This document shows, piece by piece, positions 12,573-23,800 of a DNA stretch of 64,000 bases. The translations under genes were made by a program, and so were the position numbers. How positions within the stretch are numbered: position 1 is the stretch's first letter; every line of letters begins with the position of its first letter. The stretch comes from Rhynchospora pubera. Taxonomy: Eukaryota; Streptophyta; Magnoliopsida; Poales; Cyperaceae. The stretch spans positions 45,266,257 through 45,330,256 of the forward strand of contig CM051459.1 of assembly GCA_028095005.1 (NCBI GenBank), in the 5' to 3' direction. The notes below the pieces were generated by a model. The model saw only the letters and a list, made by a program, of their open reading frames with translations. It searched no databases and was not told where the DNA came from.

Positions 12573-14494
12573 ATGCGTGAGATTCTTCACATCCAGGGTG
12601 GACAGTGTGGCAACCAAATCGGTGCCAAGTTTTGGGAAGTGGTTTGCGCCGAGCACGGCATCGATTCCACCGGCAGTTACTCCGGCGAGTCTGATCTGCA
12701 ACTCGAGCGAATCAATGTGTACTACAATGAGGCGAGTACCGGCCGATTCGTGCCGCGTGCGGTGCTGATGGATCTGGAGCCTGGGACCATGGACAGCATC
12801 AGATCTGGGCCCTACGGGCAGATCTTCAGGCCTGACAACTTTGTCTTCGGCCAATCGGGTGCCGGAAACAACTGGGCCAAAGGTCACTACACTGAGGGTG
12901 CCGAGTTGATCGACTCTGTGCTCGATGTCGTTCGCAAGGAAGCTGAGAACTGTGATTGCTTGCAAGGTACATATACTTATTAAGCTAGTCATTTCATCGA
13001 ACAGTTGGCGGGTGTTCCTTTTTCATTTAGAAATTTTTACAAACACATGATGGACGATGGTTTGTTTTCAATGCAGGGTTTCAGGTTTGCCATTCTCTTG
13101 GTGGCGGGACTGGATCGGGCATGGGCACACTGCTGATATCAAAGATCAGAGAGGAGTACCCTGACCGGATGATGATGACCTTCTCGGTTTTCCCTTCGCC
13201 AAAGGTGTCTGACACAGTCGTAGAGCCATACAATGCCACCCTGTCCGTGCACCAGTTGGTTGAGAATGCTGATGAATGTATGGTGCTTGATAACGAGGCC
13301 CTTTATGACATCTGTTTCAGAACCCTCAAGCTCACTACTCCCAGCTGTAATTTCTCTTCTTCCTTTAATATTAAATTATTAGTTTAGAATTGTTGTGTTG
13401 GTTTAGGTAACCGTCCATATAATATTTGCATCGGATCTGCAATTTAAATTATTTTGGTGTATTAGATAAGTAATTGTTCGTGAATACTTCGTCACCTCAA
13501 CAATTTCATCTTAACATTGTGGACAGTTTGATTTATGTTGTGCAGAAACACCTTCAATTAATCAATTAATAATCTGGTTCTCTTGGTACTTTCATTAAAT
13601 TTAGGAACCTTATGGAAATTTGAGGTACTTGCATGTGTATTTATGAATTAATTCCTTCTGGTTGTTATTTCCAATTCTCATGGCCATGACGGTTAAGCAG
13701 GAAAGTTTGTATCTGAACAAAATTGTGGATTAATCCTGTAATATGTTTTTGCAATGATATTTGATTGTACTCCATGAATCGTCTAATTGACTAATTCACA
13801 TTTACTTTCTGCAGTCGGTGATTTGAACCATCTGATATCAGCAACAATGAGTGGCGTGACCTGCTGCCTCCGCTTCCCTGGTCAACTGAACTCTGACCTT
13901 CGCAAGCTGGCAGTAAACCTTATCCCATTCCCGAGGCTCCACTTCTTCATGGTTGGTTTTGCCCCTCTGACATCCCGTGGGTCCCAGCAGTACCGTGCAT
14001 TAACTGTCCCTGAGCTGACCCAGCAAATGTGGGATGCCAAGAACATGATGTGTGCAGCTGATCCTCGCCATGGCCGGTACCTGACTGCCTCAGCCATTTA
14101 TCGTGGCAAGATGAGCACAAAAGAGGTCGATGAACAAATGCTAAATGTGCAAAACAAGAACTCATCTTACTTTGTTGAGTGGATTCCCAACAATGTGAAA
14201 TCAACGGTGTGTGATATCCCTCCAACTGGCCTGAAGATGGCATCGACATTCATCGGCAACTCAACCTCCATCCAGGAGATGTTTAGAAGAGTAAGCGAAC
14301 AGTTCACAGCCATGTTTAGGAGGAAGGCCTTCTTGCACTGGTATACAGGAGAGGGGATGGATGAGATGGAGTTCACTGAGGCCGAGAGCAACATGAATGA
14401 TCTGGTGGCTGAGTACCAGCAGTACCAGGATGCAACGGCTGACGAGGAGTTGGAGTATGAGGATGAAGAAGGAGAGGGTCAAGAGGATATGTAA
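12573..14494 (+). CDS. TUB: Beta-tubulin
   Basis: Three exons, 12573-12966, 13077-13346 and 13815-14494, encode 447 residues, the normal beta-tubulin length. It polymerises with alpha-tubulin into cytoplasmic microtubules and binds exchangeable GTP. Visible hallmarks are the N-terminal MREI, the GGQCGNQIG loop, the tubulin signature GGGTGSG at residues 140-146 (the expected place), the ATMSGVTCCLRFPGQLNSD stretch, and an acidic C-terminal tail rich in Glu. The MREI tetrapeptide is the recognition element of tubulin mRNA autoregulation in animals; whether this holds in plants is not shown here. Intron 2 (about 470 bp) is the longer one. The gene is intact. Individual plant beta-tubulin isotypes cannot be separated from this sequence alone. 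Confidence 0.98.
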
Positions 14495-16912
14495 ACATGA
14501 AATCAACAGAAGTGAACTAGTGATTGTGTTCTTGTTGCTGTGGTTTTCGGCTTCTGCAGTACTTCCTCTTGCTGCAATTACCAGTTGCAGTTGTCCCCTA
14601 TTGAGCTGGGTTGTGACAGCACAGGAGCTAAATTGCTTGCTTTGCTTATGTCTTTGAACATTGGCATTGGTTGTTGTTTCATTCCTTCTGTAATGCTTTC
14701 CTCTTTACTAGCAATGTAGGATTTTGATCGAACATGACTGATATTGCAAACTATGAATTAATTACAATATTATTGTCAATTTCATTCGAGTTGGTCTTGA
14801 AAATTATTATCCATCAAAGTATATTTCTTAAGTAGGCGATATAGTACAGATTTATCTTGAATGGTATTGGTACTGTAGTGGACGCAATTAACCCGACCTA
14901 TCTGTCTGTGATCACTACATAAGAAGGTGCCAATTAAAAAAAAAAATGTTTCTTATTTAAAATACAAACGCGAAACTAAATATCGAGGAGCAAAGCCGGG
15001 CATAGTATTTTTACCCTTCATAACAAGGTAAAACAAAAAAGAATCATAAATATGTAAAAAAAAAAAATGTTGCAGCTAGACTAGGGCTGTCAATGAAACT
15101 CGTTTACTCTATCCGTACCGTATTCGATAAGGCGGGTACGGATAAGATTTTATTTTCATTAGACTAACGGATATGGGTACGGGTAAAGAAAAATTTTCGT
15201 TAACTTATCGGGTACGGATACGGGTAAGGGTTATTTCGTACCCATTATCTAACGGGTAATATTTTACAAACATATATGTATATATAATTAAGTTTTTAGC
15301 ATATTTCGAAAGATATGTTATTAATTTTCATCTTCATCAAAACTTATTTATGATGATGATTTTTCATTCTATATTATATTATAGTTTATAATTAGTTATA
15401 TAGTTTTTTTTAATTCAATTGGTATGAGGATAAATTTCATAATTTTTGTTATATCTAAAATATTATCTAAATATTGTACTTTATCTATATATTTATTTGA
15501 TATTATTTATTTATCACATTATATATTTTTATTAAATTAATAATATTATTATTACCCGTTATGTACCGTTATCCTACCCTTACCGCTAATACTTAACGGG
15601 TACGGGTATGGTACGGGTAAAGTCTTTTTTAACGGGTATGGGTAAATAAAATTTTAACAGGTACGGGTATGAAAATACCTTCTACCGTACCATATCGTAT
15701 TGACAGCCCTAAGCAAGACCTGATTTCAAATTTAGCAAACTTCGATCTCCATGATAATTTAGTAATTTACCAATTTTTATTAAGGGTTTTAGATATAAAA
15801 AGCTTTACATAAGATTTGTACACTTTATTATTTATTTGCTGAGAACTAAAAATTTCCAATATTTATGAAAATTCTAAAGAAAAACAACTTGTAGAACATG
15901 TAGTATAGTTTAAACTCCATATGCATTTATCTTTTGCTTCATTCATTTCAAAACTCATGAGAGGTTGAGGAATATTGGCCGTACAAATAATAGTATAATA
16001 TTTTATAGTTAGTAACTTAGTTGAGATTTCAAAAGTCTACAAAGATGGTTTTAAACATATATTTTATGAAAATAAACCTAACCCTATAGTGCTAAAAAAT
16101 TCTAAGAGAAGTAAACAAAATAAACATATATTTTTCATAAAAACTTTATAAATTTTGTAGCAAATTAGTCCATTAACATTAGTTTTCTTTAGTGTATTAT
16201 GTTTCCAAATTTTCTGTTTCTAGTTAGTAGTTACGATGAAAATATAATATGGCATGAACCATTTTTGTTTTGTTAACTCAGCAGAAGCAATACGGGGTTT
16301 TATTATCAAGTTAATGTGTAGTCTCTTAGTACCTTCAAGAGAAAAAACAAGTATAAAAACTTTGGAAGTGCAAAGTTTAGCATGACGTATATTTGTGATA
16401 TAAGCTATTTAGTCAATGTGCACCATCTTTTGCAAAGCAGACAGTATGGTGGTTCCGGTGAACAACTGCTCTAGTAATATGCAATTTATTTTTATTTTAG
16501 TGGTTCAGAGCAAGGATACTGGTAGAACAAGATACACTATGGAAAAAAGTGCAAAATGGAATTCTACAGGGTTTTATCCAAAAAAAAATTGTAAACTGTC
16601 TGCCTGTTTGAACTTTTCAGAGCAAGGCAAAGTGATTCCGCAAACCCAAATCAGATTTTTTTCAATAATAGGATAGTTAATTTGTTGGTCTAACTTTTAA
16701 CCTAAATTCCAATAACAGAATATATAGCTAACTTGTTGGTTTAATTAAATCAATTTGAATTCATGGATGAGGTGCAGAGGTATGATCACTTCAAACTGGA
16801 TTGACAACAAAATTTAAACTAAGCACCAAGTACAAGTATATTAAAGATAAACAAAAGATGAAAAAAAGAAAAAAGAGAAAGAAACAAAAACACCAAAGGA
16901 CAGGTTACAATT
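14495..16912. other. Spacer with a hAT-type non-autonomous element
   Basis: Holds the tubulin 3' untranslated region on the left and the 3' end of the converging lectin-like gene on the right. The element at 15082-15711 is the only structured feature recognised. The remaining AT-rich sequence shows no coding signal I would defend. Confidence 0.6.
15082..15711. mobile_element. hAT-superfamily non-autonomous transposon
   Basis: 630 bp with perfect 13-bp terminal inverted repeats TAGGGCTGTCAAT / ATTGACAGCCCTA. It is flanked by an 8-bp target duplication AGCTAGAC / AGCAAGAC with one mismatch. The 8-bp duplication and TAGGG-type ends are hAT hallmarks. Both subterminal regions are packed with ACGGGTACGGGTA-like words in opposite orientation, as expected for repeated transposase-binding sites. 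No transposase is encoded. Confidence 0.88.
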
Positions 16913-18055
16913 TCACTCGAAGTCCTCTAATTCCAAGCTACCGTTAGCACTCTCCCCTTCAAGCATCAAAATCTTTCTGTATCCAGCTTGAATTGGGTAT
17001 GTACCACTTTCACTAGAGGCAGATTTCCATGCAGAAGCAATTGTGTACCAGACCAAAAGCACTGCGCAAGAAGCTGCAAACACCATTACCAGAAGAAAAC
17101 CCCAAGGATACCCCCGCCTTTTATGATTAGCAAGATAATCCTCGTGTGTTGTAACCACGAATGACCGTGGATCCAAGGGCTCAGAATGCATCGAGTGAAT
17201 GTGCCCTTGATCTATTGTAAAGCTCCAAGAAATCAAATTAATACCCTGGGTCAAATTCCTGCCAGAATATCTCATACCCACAAAGAACTTCTCCTTCAGT
17301 AGCAGGCTAGTTAAATCAACTGGGTAAGAGAGCAATGCACTCATCATTTTCAATTCCTTGGATTCGCTAACCCTAACTTCCATTCTTTTAGATATCCCAT
17401 TGTAATTTATCGAACAATGCAACTGACCAAACAAATTGGGGCTTGAAAGGCCTGAGCTCTGAGCAACCAAATCAGCACCAACATTTATTCTGATAAAGTT
17501 CTCAGTTTTGTTGATTGAAACCAGCTTCACTGAGATAGTATTTGGGGGTAGCCCCAATTGAAGCACATCCTTCGACCCGATCAAAGAATCTTCATTTCCA
17601 TTCTTGTAGGGTAACAGAAAGAAACCCAATTCCCCAAAGTTCATAACATTTTCTGGAATTGTAGAGAAAGAGAAGTGGGTTGTAAAACCAGATGCCGGGT
17701 CTTTACCTGAGAAACTGAGGGGCTTTTTGAGAAGGACACTGGAAGCCGGGCCTGAGAGGTGAAGAGAGGAGTGAACATGCTTGGAAGCTCCAAGCAATGC
17801 AATTTGCTGAAGCTTTGGATTCTCAGTTGAGAAATCAAAGGAGAAGGCAAAGGGAGGAGGCTTCTCTGTTATAATTTGGAGAGATCTACCCAGGGAAATG
17901 AACAGAAAGAGGAAACCGAAAGAGTAGGAGAGATTCATTGCAACAAATTTCAATTTCATTGAGAAATCTCCCCACCGAGCTTGCAAATTGGGATTAGGGT
18001 TTATCCTGTGAGATTTTGGGAAGAGGGTAAGCAACAGTGATGGAGATAGAGACAC
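16913..18055 (-). CDS. Membrane-anchored legume-lectin-like protein without kinase domain
   Basis: Single open frame of 380 codons. The first Met gives a polar leader; Met33 or Met40 (near 17959 or 17938) would give a better signal peptide, MNLSYSFGFLFLFISLG, and one of these is probably the real start. A concanavalin-A-like beta-sandwich of the L-type lectin receptor kinase kind follows (FSFDFSTENPKLQQIALLG to GINLISWSFTIDQG, about residues 70-285). A single transmembrane helix lies at about 317-339, followed by a short cytoplasmic tail of about 40 residues. There is no kinase domain. The usual metal-binding EFDT and D..NH motifs of sugar-binding lectins are not visible, so sugar binding is doubtful. 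It resembles the 'concanavalin A-like lectin family protein' class in Arabidopsis. It is intronless, like many lectin receptor genes. Confidence 0.82.
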   Translation of the reverse strand: MSLSPSLLLTLFPKSHRINPNPNLQARWGDFSMKLKFVAMNLSYSFGFLFLFISLGRSLQIITEKPPPFAFSFDFSTENPKLQQIALLGASKHVHSSLHLSGPASSVLLKKPLSFSGKDPASGFTTHFSFSTIPENVMNFGELGFFLLPYKNGNEDSLIGSKDVLQLGLPPNTISVKLVSINKTENFIRINVGADLVAQSSGLSSPNLFGQLHCSINYNGISKRMEVRVSESKELKMMSALLSYPVDLTSLLLKEKFFVGMRYSGRNLTQGINLISWSFTIDQGHIHSMHSEPLDPRSFVVTTHEDYLANHKRRGYPWGFLLVMVFAASCAVLLVWYTIASAWKSASSESGTYPIQAGYRKILMLEGESANGSLELEDFE

Positions 18056-19285
18056 TGAAGATGGTTTAAGGAAGAAGAGACAAAGCTAAGTTAATTACTA
18101 AAGTACACAGATGCCAAGGTACACATGAGAGACTTTCTCACAAAGGGTTGGTTCTTTTGTGAATATTTTCCTGTATAACTAAATGTACCAGATCAATTTA
18201 TGAGGGCTATATAGCCATATTACCCGCTTTACATATTTTACATTATTTATGGTGGTGTAAAGAGAGAGTACAACTATATTTACTATATATAAATTTTCTT
18301 GAGCCGCTCAAGGCTGGGAACAAATACCCAAGAAGAAGCCTTTTGATGCTGTTATTGTTCCATTCTTATGTTACAAGCTGCCACCTTTTATTAATTAATC
18401 ATGCTATTTTGCTTCTAATTTTAAGACTGAAAAGCAAATATATTAGGCTTTGGAACTTTACCAACTTTGCCTTTTGGTAGGTCTCATCTTGGCTAGACCG
18501 ACAATTCCTTACCTGTTTTCGCTAACCGGGTTTTCACTTTGTAATAATGCTTTTTCCACTTAATTCCTTACCTGTTTTGAACCTTCATCTACTGATCTAC
18601 ATTAATTTATTCTTGAACATAAATAAAACAGTGCTTACTTGACTAAAACAGGCAATTGGAATGATGTTCTGTATAGAGGGCGGGGCTTTTGAAAGAGGGG
18701 CAATGAATTTCTGGCAATGATGATAGTCAGACAAGCGAGGACAATTTTTTTTTTAATCTTGTTTGTTTATGTGAGATTTTGGCAAACAATTTTCTTTGTT
18801 GTATTTTAAAAGATGTAAAATAAAAATTTGTTGTATTTTAAAAGATGTAAAATAAAATATGGAAATATCGCGTCGCCTCCTTCCCACCCCTTCTCCCCTC
18901 TCTCGCGTCCCTCTCCCTCATCTCCTTTGCGTCTCACCTCTCTCCTTCATCTCATGTGACCTCACCTCTTTTTTTTTCGTATCCTTATAAAATATAATCA
19001 TTTGTCAAAATAAAAATCTCTCAATACAAATAAAATATTCGCTTATGGTATACAACTATATGATTTATATTAAATACTCTCTAATGAATATATATACTCG
19101 CTTAAACCTATTAATTACTCTCTAATACTATTTACTTACTCATATAAATAATTGCTCATTTGAACTTATTAGATACTCCTTTTCCATTATTAGTTACTCC
19201 ATTAATATTAATTATATACTTCCATAATAAAACATAAAATAATTACTCATTTAAATTTATTAGTTACTCCCTTATCAAATATAAG
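18056..19285. other. Lectin-gene promoter and TTACTCC-rich low-complexity DNA
   Basis: The left part is upstream of the lectin-like gene. A 32-bp unit is tandemly duplicated at 18795-18857. A pyrimidine-rich patch lies near 18870-18970. From about 19010 the DNA becomes a degenerate array of words like TTACTCCCTTAT, and the same texture continues at 24645-24835 on the far side of the retrotransposon, showing one block split by the insertion. Confidence 0.65.
18795..18857. repeat. 32-bp direct tandem repeat, two copies
   Basis: Adjacent copies beginning TTTGTTGTATTTTAAAAG, identical over their overlap (the second ends one base short). Confidence 0.85.
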
Positions 19286-19649
19286 TGTGGAGAAAATTGG
19301 GTGTTTGGCTCGGTCCGAGTTGGGCCAAACTCGGACCGAGTTGAACCACATCCCTTTGGCTCGGTCCGAGTTGGCCAGAACTCGGTCCGAGTTGGACCGT
19401 CTGACTTTCCTTTTTATGATTTATGCATATATGGAAATGTAATAAAAAGAAATATTAGCCTACCTATTATAAAGGAGGCGCCTCCCTCTTCCTTTCTGAC
19501 CTATCTTCTTCCCCAATTCTCCCTTGTACTCCATTATTATTGAAAAGAAATAAAAAAGTGATGGTGTGTGTGCGTATGGATGTAGGTACGATTTCGTACT
19601 GAACCACGTTAAATATTGTGTCTTTCTGTGATTGTTCTTTAAGTTTTCA
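19286..19649 (+). repeat. 5' LTR of Copia element 1
   Basis: 364 bp, begins TGTGGAGAAAATTGG and ends GTTTTCA. Contains a TATTATAAAG box near 19466. Upstream of it are four dyad motifs at 19309-19319, 19330-19340, 19360-19370 and 19381-19391 (CTCGGTCCGAG; the second reads CTCGGACCGAG). They form two pairs, each with 21 bp between starts. Confidence 0.97.
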
Positions 19650-19661
19650 TGGTATCAGAGC
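19650..19661 (+). other. Primer binding site of Copia element 1
   Basis: TGGTATCAGAGC immediately follows the LTR. It is complementary to the 3' end of initiator methionine tRNA, the standard Copia primer. Confidence 0.93.
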
Positions 19662-19801
19662 AGTAGATCTTGACTACTGTGTGTTTTTTATCCCTGTGCG
19701 AGTTACTGCACAGTTGCTACTTCATCTCTGTGCGAATTACTGCACAGATCTTACCGAAACCTCAACCAGAACCTTTAATACCTCTCACCACGATCTAAAC
19801 C

Positions 19802-20809
19802 ATGAGTAACCCTAATGATTCAATCCCTAAAACCCCTATCCCTGATCCTAATCCACTAGATCCGATGACCCTTATTCAAAGCTTGAATAACACCCTGTCC
19901 CAATTGCTTACACAACCGAGACCTCCATCAAACACTCAAAACCAAGAGGGGTTCACCTCCGCGATGTCGATCAAGTTAGATGGGTCAAACTTCTACCTCT
20001 GGTCGCAGATGCTGCAGATGAAACTCAATGGGCGAGATAGATTGGGTCACCTTGATGGGTCAACTCGGCCAAAGCCGTCAGACGAGGAAGCTTATAAACG
20101 ATGGTCGGTGATGGATTCTCAGGTGAAAGATTTCATGATTAACTCTATGGACTCATCACTAATAGGTACCTTCTTACCTTACTCTACTGCACAAGAGGTA
20201 TGGAATGCAGTCAACACCTCTTACTTTGATGGTAGTGATTTGTCTCAAATTCTGGATCTCAAAAGAAAAATTAGTAAAGTCAAACAAAATGGTGAATTGG
20301 TCCAGAATTTTTACAGTACTCTACAAGGGTTATGGAAGGAATTAGACACTCGTAGACCTAATCCTATGGAATGCCATCATGATATTGAAAAATACCAGAA
20401 ATTGGTTCAAGAAGATAGGGTACTGACTTTTTTAGATGGTTTAGATGATAAATTGGATCTGATTAGGGCTAGTGTTCTCCAAATTAATCCCCTCCCTACC
20501 GTAGAAGAGGCATTTGCCTTGGTAAGGAAGGAGGAAAGGCGACAAATGGTCATGTTGAATGGGGGTGAAGTTGGGGACAGTTCCTTGGCCATGGTAGCAA
20601 AAACTCAAACCTTGAACCTCCAGAAGTCTAACTATCCTCCAAAACCAAACAACAAAAAACCCGTACCACCTGGTGGGTGTACCCATTGTAAAAACCCAAA
20701 ACACTCTGTGGAGCAGTGTTTCAAATTGATTGGTTATCCAGACTGGTGGGAAGAGAATAAGAAAAAAAGGCAAGGGAAGGCACACATGACAGAAGCCCAG
20801 GCCACATAA
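19802..20809 (+). CDS. gag: Gag protein of Copia element 1
   Basis: 335 codons. It has a Pro-rich N-terminus, the Copia gag core (SIKLDGSNFYLWSQMLQMKL, residues about 57-76; the core runs to about 240), a basic linker, and a CCHC zinc knuckle CTHCKNPKHSVEQC near residue 298. It forms the virus-like particle and binds the element RNA. It ends in TAA. The pol frame continues in the same register after this codon with no other stop, so gag and pol are separated by a single termination codon. Confidence 0.93.
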   Translation: MSNPNDSIPKTPIPDPNPLDPMTLIQSLNNTLSQLLTQPRPPSNTQNQEGFTSAMSIKLDGSNFYLWSQMLQMKLNGRDRLGHLDGSTRPKPSDEEAYKRWSVMDSQVKDFMINSMDSSLIGTFLPYSTAQEVWNAVNTSYFDGSDLSQILDLKRKISKVKQNGELVQNFYSTLQGLWKELDTRRPNPMECHHDIEKYQKLVQEDRVLTFLDGLDDKLDLIRASVLQINPLPTVEEAFALVRKEERRQMVMLNGGEVGDSSLAMVAKTQTLNLQKSNYPPKPNNKKPVPPGGCTHCKNPKHSVEQCFKLIGYPDWWEENKKKRQGKAHMTEAQAT

Positions 20810-20833
20810 GTAAAGACCCTACCAGCTGCAAAT

Positions 20834-23800
20834 TTGGCCAGTTTAAGTTCTGGAACACTGTCTATTTTGCCCTCTGTCGAGAGGAATGAAGGTAAAGTTT
20901 TTTCATTAAACACTTCTAGTACTGACTGTTCTTGGATTATTGATTCAGGAGCAACTGATCACATGACCTACGACAGGGAAGACTTGGTAAGAAAATCTGT
21001 TCCAAGAAGAAATGAGATTGTTAATGCAAATAGAGAAGTTTATCCAGTCACAGGGGCTGGAGAAGTTCAATTTTCCTCATCCTTAACTCTTTCAAATACA
21101 CTCTTGGTTCCCTCTCTTTCATCCAAACTCTTGTCTGTAGGACAGTTATGTGAAGACCTAAATTGTGTAGTACTCATGTATCCTGGATTTTGTCTTTTTC
21201 AGGACCTCTTGACGAAGGAAATTCTTGGTCGTGGTACTAGAAGAGGAGGACTGTATCATTTAGAAGACTTGGCTGCTGGACATGCCCATTTATCTGCTGG
21301 TTTACACTCAAGTAGGAAGTCTTCTATTTGGATATGGCACAGGCGATTGGGTCATCCATCTTTTGGGTACCTAAGAAAACTTTATCCTAGTTTGTTTTCT
21401 GGTTTTGAGAATGAGATATTTGATTGTGATGTGTGTATCAAATCTAAGAGCCATCGAGCTCATTTTGGAAAAATTTTGGATGATGATAATAATAATAGAG
21501 TTCCTTTTGATTTGATTCACTCTGATGTTTGGGGACCTTCCCCGGTTAACTCTCTAGTAGGAAATAGATGGTTTGTCTTATTTGTTGATGATAGTACTAG
21601 AATGACTTGGGTTAATGTGGTAAAACAGAAAACTGATGTGCCACTTGCCATTACTTTCTTCATTACCATGGTGAAAAATCAGTTTGATAAGAATGTCAAG
21701 GTGTTTAGGAGTGATAATGGTAGGGAATTTGTCAACAAAACACTAGGAGAATTCTTTAAAACCAATGGGATTATACATGAAACTAGCTGTGTAGGTACAC
21801 CTCAACAGAATGGTAGGGCAGAGCGTAAGAATAGGCAAATCCTAGAAATGACTAGAGCAATGATGCTAGAAAATAATGTTCCTCCTTCTTATTGGGATCA
21901 TGCCGTTACCTCATCGGTGTATTTGATTAATAGATTACCTTCTGCTGCTCTTAAATTTCAAACACCATTGCAAAAACTCTCAACCTACCATGTGATTCCT
22001 TCAGTACTAAATATCCCACCCAAAGTGTTTGGCTGCGTAGCCTATGTCCACATACAAAAACATCTGCGCTCAAAACTCGATCCGTGTGCTGAAAAATGTG
22101 TGTTCATAGGTTATGGTCAACATCAAAAGGGCTATAGGTGCATGAATCCATCCTCTAGAAAAGTCTATACCACCATTGATGTGACATTTATTGAAAATGA
22201 AGGGTATTTCTGTAAAAACCAGACTCATTCTCAGGGGGAGAGTGTGATAGACAATGAACTCTGGTTCGATGCAGTAAGAAATGATGTTTTTGGTTCAAAA
22301 TCTGAGATTTTCCCAAATGAACATGTACAACTCGGTCCGAGTTCGACCCATCTCGGTCCGAGTTCGACCCATCTCGGTCCGAGTTCGACCCATCTCGGTC
22401 CGAGTTCGACTGAATGTGAGCATTTGAATCTAGAAATGGACCCACTGGTTAACTCGGGTCCATCTGAAGAAAGTTTGGAAAGTGAAGATGAAGAAATGAT
22501 ACAGTCTCCTACTTCACCACATGATCAATTTCCTGAGTCAGAGGTAAGTAATTCTGAACCTGTTACTACTAATCATGGTTATCAGTTACCTTTCAGAATC
22601 AACAGAGGCAGACCACCTAAAAGATACAGACCAGATGAGAGTGGTGAAGGCAGGTATGCAATGGCAAATTTCATGACTATGTCTCACATGCCAGAATCTG
22701 TGAAGGAATTTGACAGAACTCTTGCATCAGTTCACATTCCAAACAACCTGAATGAAGCCCTTGCTGATGAAAAATGGGTAGATGCAATGAAGACAGAAAT
22801 GGATGCTCTTGAGGAGAATAATACTTGGGAATTGGTGGACAGACCGAGAGATAGAAAAACAGTAGGTTGTAGGTGGATATTTACAGTAAAATGTGGTCCC
22901 ACTGGAGCAATTGATAGGTATAAGGCTCGGCTGGTTGCAAAAGGCTACTCTCAGACATATGGAGTAGATTATCAGGAGACTTTTTCACCAGTAGCCAAAC
23001 TTAATACAGTCAGAATACTTTTGTCCATTGCAGCAAATCAGAACTGGCCATTGCATCAGTTCGATGTGAAGAATGCATTTCTTCATGGTGACATAGATGA
23101 GGAGATTTATATGGATATTCCACCAGGATACAGTCACTCAAGTAAGCGTTCACTTGTATGCAGATTGAAGAAGGCACTATATGGTTTGAAACAATCCCCA
23201 AGAGCTTGGTTTGGTAGATTTTGCAGTGCCATGAAAGGATATGGATATACCCAAAGTGATGCAGATCATACCTTGTTCTTTTGTAAGAATAAGGAAAAAA
23301 TTGTGATTTTAATTATATATGTTGATGACATGATAATCACAGGAAATGATGCTGAAGGAATTCAAGGCCTTGAGAAGAAACTTTCCCAAGAATTTGAAAT
23401 GAAGAATCTGGGAGGATTGAAGTATTTTCTAGGAATTGAAGTTACACGCAGCAATGAAGGTATATCTTTATCTCAGAGAAAGTATGTACTGGACTTACTG
23501 GCTGAAACAGGTATGTTGGATTGCAAACCTGTGGACACACCAACCAAACAGAACAACAAGCTAGGAATTTTTCCTGATCAGGTACCAACCAATAAGGAAC
23601 AATATCAAAGATTGGTAGGAAGACTTATCTACTTGTCACACACTCGACCTGATATTGCCTATGCCGTGTCCGTGGTAAGTCAATTCATGCATAATCCCAG
23701 TGAACACCACATGGAGGCTGTTATGTGGATTCTAAGATATCTCAAGGGATCTCCAGGACGAGGTATTTTTTTCAGAAGAAATGGACATCTTCAAGTTCAC

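Noticed and set aside
12561..12992. 143-codon frame antisense to beta-tubulin exon 1
   Set aside because: Shadow of a conserved, GC-richer tubulin exon.
22188..22445. Antisense frame with Ser-Asp-Arg-Asp-Gly repeats across the Copia pol array
   Set aside because: It is only the reverse translation of the 21-bp repeat inside pol.
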